DNA of 64,000 nucleotides from Hofstenia miamia (taxonomy: Eukaryota > Xenacoelomorpha > Acoela > Hofsteniidae): positions 274,144 through 338,143 of the forward strand of contig CABFPE010000354.1 of the NCBI GenBank assembly GCA_900660155.1. The letters run 5' to 3'. Position 1 is the first letter of the stretch. Every line of letters begins with the position of its first letter. Below, piece after piece: positions 62,132-64,000 of this stretch. A program made the position numbers and the translations under genes. The notes beneath the pieces are model-generated. The model searched no databases. It saw nothing but the letters and a program-made list of their open reading frames with translations, and was not told where the DNA came from.

Positions 62132-62432
62132 TAATCAACATGGATTCCTCCACTGGCTCTGAGAGCTCGTGGATATGGATAACACTATATTCCTTAGAGG
62201 CTTTTAACCAGCCTCTTTCTTAAGGAATGCTAATTATCAATATAGAATGTCGAAAAGGCTGCTAAGGTATATCAATGAATTAAATATGAAAGNTAATCAA
62301 CATGGATTCCTCCACTGGCTCTGAGAGCTCGTGGATATGGATAACACTATATTCCTTAGAGGCTTTTAACCAGCCTCTTTCTTAAGGAATGCTAATTATC
62401 AATATAGAATGTCGAAAAGGCTGCTAAGGTAT
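62132..62432. repeat. Exact 139-bp duplication with internal hairpin, joined at a single N
   Basis: 62132-62270 equals 62294-62432. Between them lie 22 bases matching about 59684-59705 and an N at 62293. Each copy contains ATTCCTTAGAGGCT pairing with AGCCTC and TTAAGGAAT across a short loop. The duplication looks like an assembly error; the hairpin itself is real sequence. Confidence 0.85.
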
Positions 62433-63855
62433 TCTGAGTCAATAAAACAACATGAGCAATAGGTGTGCTAAACAGGCTTGTTTATGCTAGTTCTAAGCAT
62501 TAGTGAAACGTGCGAATTTTTTCAAAACCCTTTGCAATATTTTGAGGGAAATTGGTTAGAACAATCCTAAATGCAAATAAATAGGTTTGAATTTAATAAA
62601 CTAAATTTATTATGTAGAATATTTTATATAATAGAAATAAATCGTTTCATTCAACTGTGAAAAATTGGAATTTTGCTGAATTCAAATCGTGGATTTCTCA
62701 ATCCCAATTAGTCAGGTTGCCGACTCTCCTTTATCGTGTGGTGGGTTGATCATAGCATTAGTATTTTTGGAGCTATAAGGGTTTAAAAAAATTTATAGTA
62801 TCATGAACAAATTTTAAAATGCTCAGGCGTTATATGATAAAAGAAAGAATTTTTAAAATTCAAATCGGCATTTTGTGGTAGGGCAAAATCTAACCCCTTT
62901 TCAAAAATCTCTCATTGTGCAGGATGAGAGCTATTTTAAACAATGCCAGCAAAAAAATACCACTGTTTAATGCTGCAGTCTAAGCTACACATAACACGGA
63001 ATTACATTATCATTTGAAAGGTTTAAATAATAAAAAAATTGATAACTTCAAGACTTATAATGATAAATAAAAAGTGCAGTTAAAACGCAAGATGCTTTAT
63101 CAAAAACATTTTGCAGCCTTAATCGAACATTTTCCTATGATTGCTTTATGAATATTTTTTTCATTTTCAAAAACCAACTGGATCAAAAGTTCGAGGGTAT
63201 GCTTATCTCCTTTGAAAAGTATTGCAGGGATGCCTAGCAAATATATCGAATGATGTTCTTGCTAAAAATAAAACAGGATAAACACGAAGATGCCAATGTA
63301 AAAACGCCATGTATCTTGGAATTATTATATATGCAAATGAAATGATTAGGAAGCAATAAGATTTCGATTTTTAGAATTTCTATATGTCCAATTTACTTGT
63401 ATATGCAGTCAGAGCATGGTATCCTGCACCCTCTATAGAACGAAAAAAGAAGTTAAGACCAATTAAATTATTTACTAACATTGCTAATTTCAATGAAGCT
63501 GATCTTATAAAGAAAATTGTGTAATTCTAGATAATAATTAATAAATTACTATGGGATAAAGAGTCACATGTATATAATTGCTATCATTCTTTAAATATTG
63601 TCAGAATTCTTACATTGAAACAGCCAAATATATTAAGATCTCCTTGCCATATACAATAAATCAACAAAAGTACTGGAAGGTTTATTCATTCGTGCTGATG
63701 ATTATATTTTACATTATTGTATTTTTCAAATTATCTGTGCAAGTTTTTTGTCTATGTCACTTTAGATACAAGAAATACAGCATTTCCTATTCTTGTTATT
63801 ACTATTATTATAACTATTACTACTATTATTATTGTTATTATCTTATTGCTTTTCA
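62433..63855. other. Gene-free stretch ending in (ATT)n-rich DNA
   Basis: AT-rich. Mixed ATT/ACT repeats at about 63795-63845 lead into the SINE-like copy. Confidence 0.4.
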
Positions 63856-63945
63856 CATTTTCACATTGGTATCAATCTCAGTTCGGGGTAACCACCAGTC
63901 CCCATGAAGTCAGAGAGCTTTCATCAAGCTCTAGCTGTTATAATA
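63856..63945 (-). mobile_element. SINE-like short repeat, copy 2
   Basis: Shares CTCAGTTCGG, AGTCAGAGAGCTTTCATCAA and GCTCTAGCTGTT with copy 1 at 48286-48390, with an extra insert GGTAACCACCAGTCCCC. Same orientation, again followed on the minus strand by an AAT-type repeat. AGAGCTT/AAGCTCT forms a hairpin. Confidence 0.5.
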
Positions 63946-64000
63946 GTGCTACCTTCTTACCACCGCCCCTCCCCAATTTGGTAATCCTAAGTCCTACAAG

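Noticed and set aside
1-64000. tRNA, rRNA or histone genes
   Set aside because: No tRNA-type B box with a matching cloverleaf and no rRNA core sequence was seen on either strand.

Overview
The window is animal nuclear DNA, probably from an invertebrate. It is very AT-rich and full of (TA)n arrays. It has spliced host genes with GT-AG introns and AATAAA signals, and a broad set of eukaryotic mobile elements: Penelope-like, R2-like LINE, other LINE, Tc1, mariner, hAT-like and PIF-like MITEs, and a Ty3/Gypsy fossil. Nothing in it is bacterial. The species cannot be named from this sequence. Two runs of N and nine single N characters show a draft assembly, and at least three single Ns sit inside exact local duplications that look like assembly scars.

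The frame of the window is one host gene on the minus strand, a degenerin/ENaC/ASIC-type sodium channel. Three exons (55828-56001, 1900-2900, 680-1046) join with matching phases into one open frame of 513 codons plus stop. It has both membrane segments, the cysteine-rich extracellular region and the GxS pore motif. If the scaffold is right, the first intron is about 52.9 kb and nearly everything else in the window lies inside it.

Nested in that intron, on the plus strand, is a TRIM-like gene (about 10089-11656): a degenerate RING-like cysteine cluster, a B-box, a coiled coil and a propeller-like C-terminus. It has one frame break and an AATAAA signal.

The rest is transposon debris. From left to right: a Penelope-like (PLE) tail with a GIY-YIG endonuclease remnant (7.2-7.8 kb); an old Ty3/Gypsy fossil on the minus strand with direct terminal repeats (12.9-17.5 kb); a PLE with an inverted partner copy (18.1-19.9 kb); a decayed mariner (20.1-20.9 kb); a hAT-like MITE (23.06-23.40 kb); a second PLE with an inverted end (24.0-24.85 kb); a decayed R2-like LINE (31.3-33.4 kb); a complete-ended but broken Tc1 element of DD35E spacing (33.74-35.08 kb); a MITE with about 38-bp inverted repeats and TTA target duplications (37.56-38.49 kb); LINE reverse transcriptase pieces (45.7-46.6 and 58.4-59.3 kb); and two copies of a short SINE-like repeat (48.3 and 63.9 kb).

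The most interesting signal is at the 3' ends of the PLE copies. Each ends in a small motif built like a hammerhead ribozyme: a CTGATGA-type box, a short stem, GAAA and a short palindrome. The palindromic stem III differs between families but stays self-complementary. Second in interest are the giant intron with its nested gene, and a 90-nt candidate exon of unknown gene at 43453-43542.
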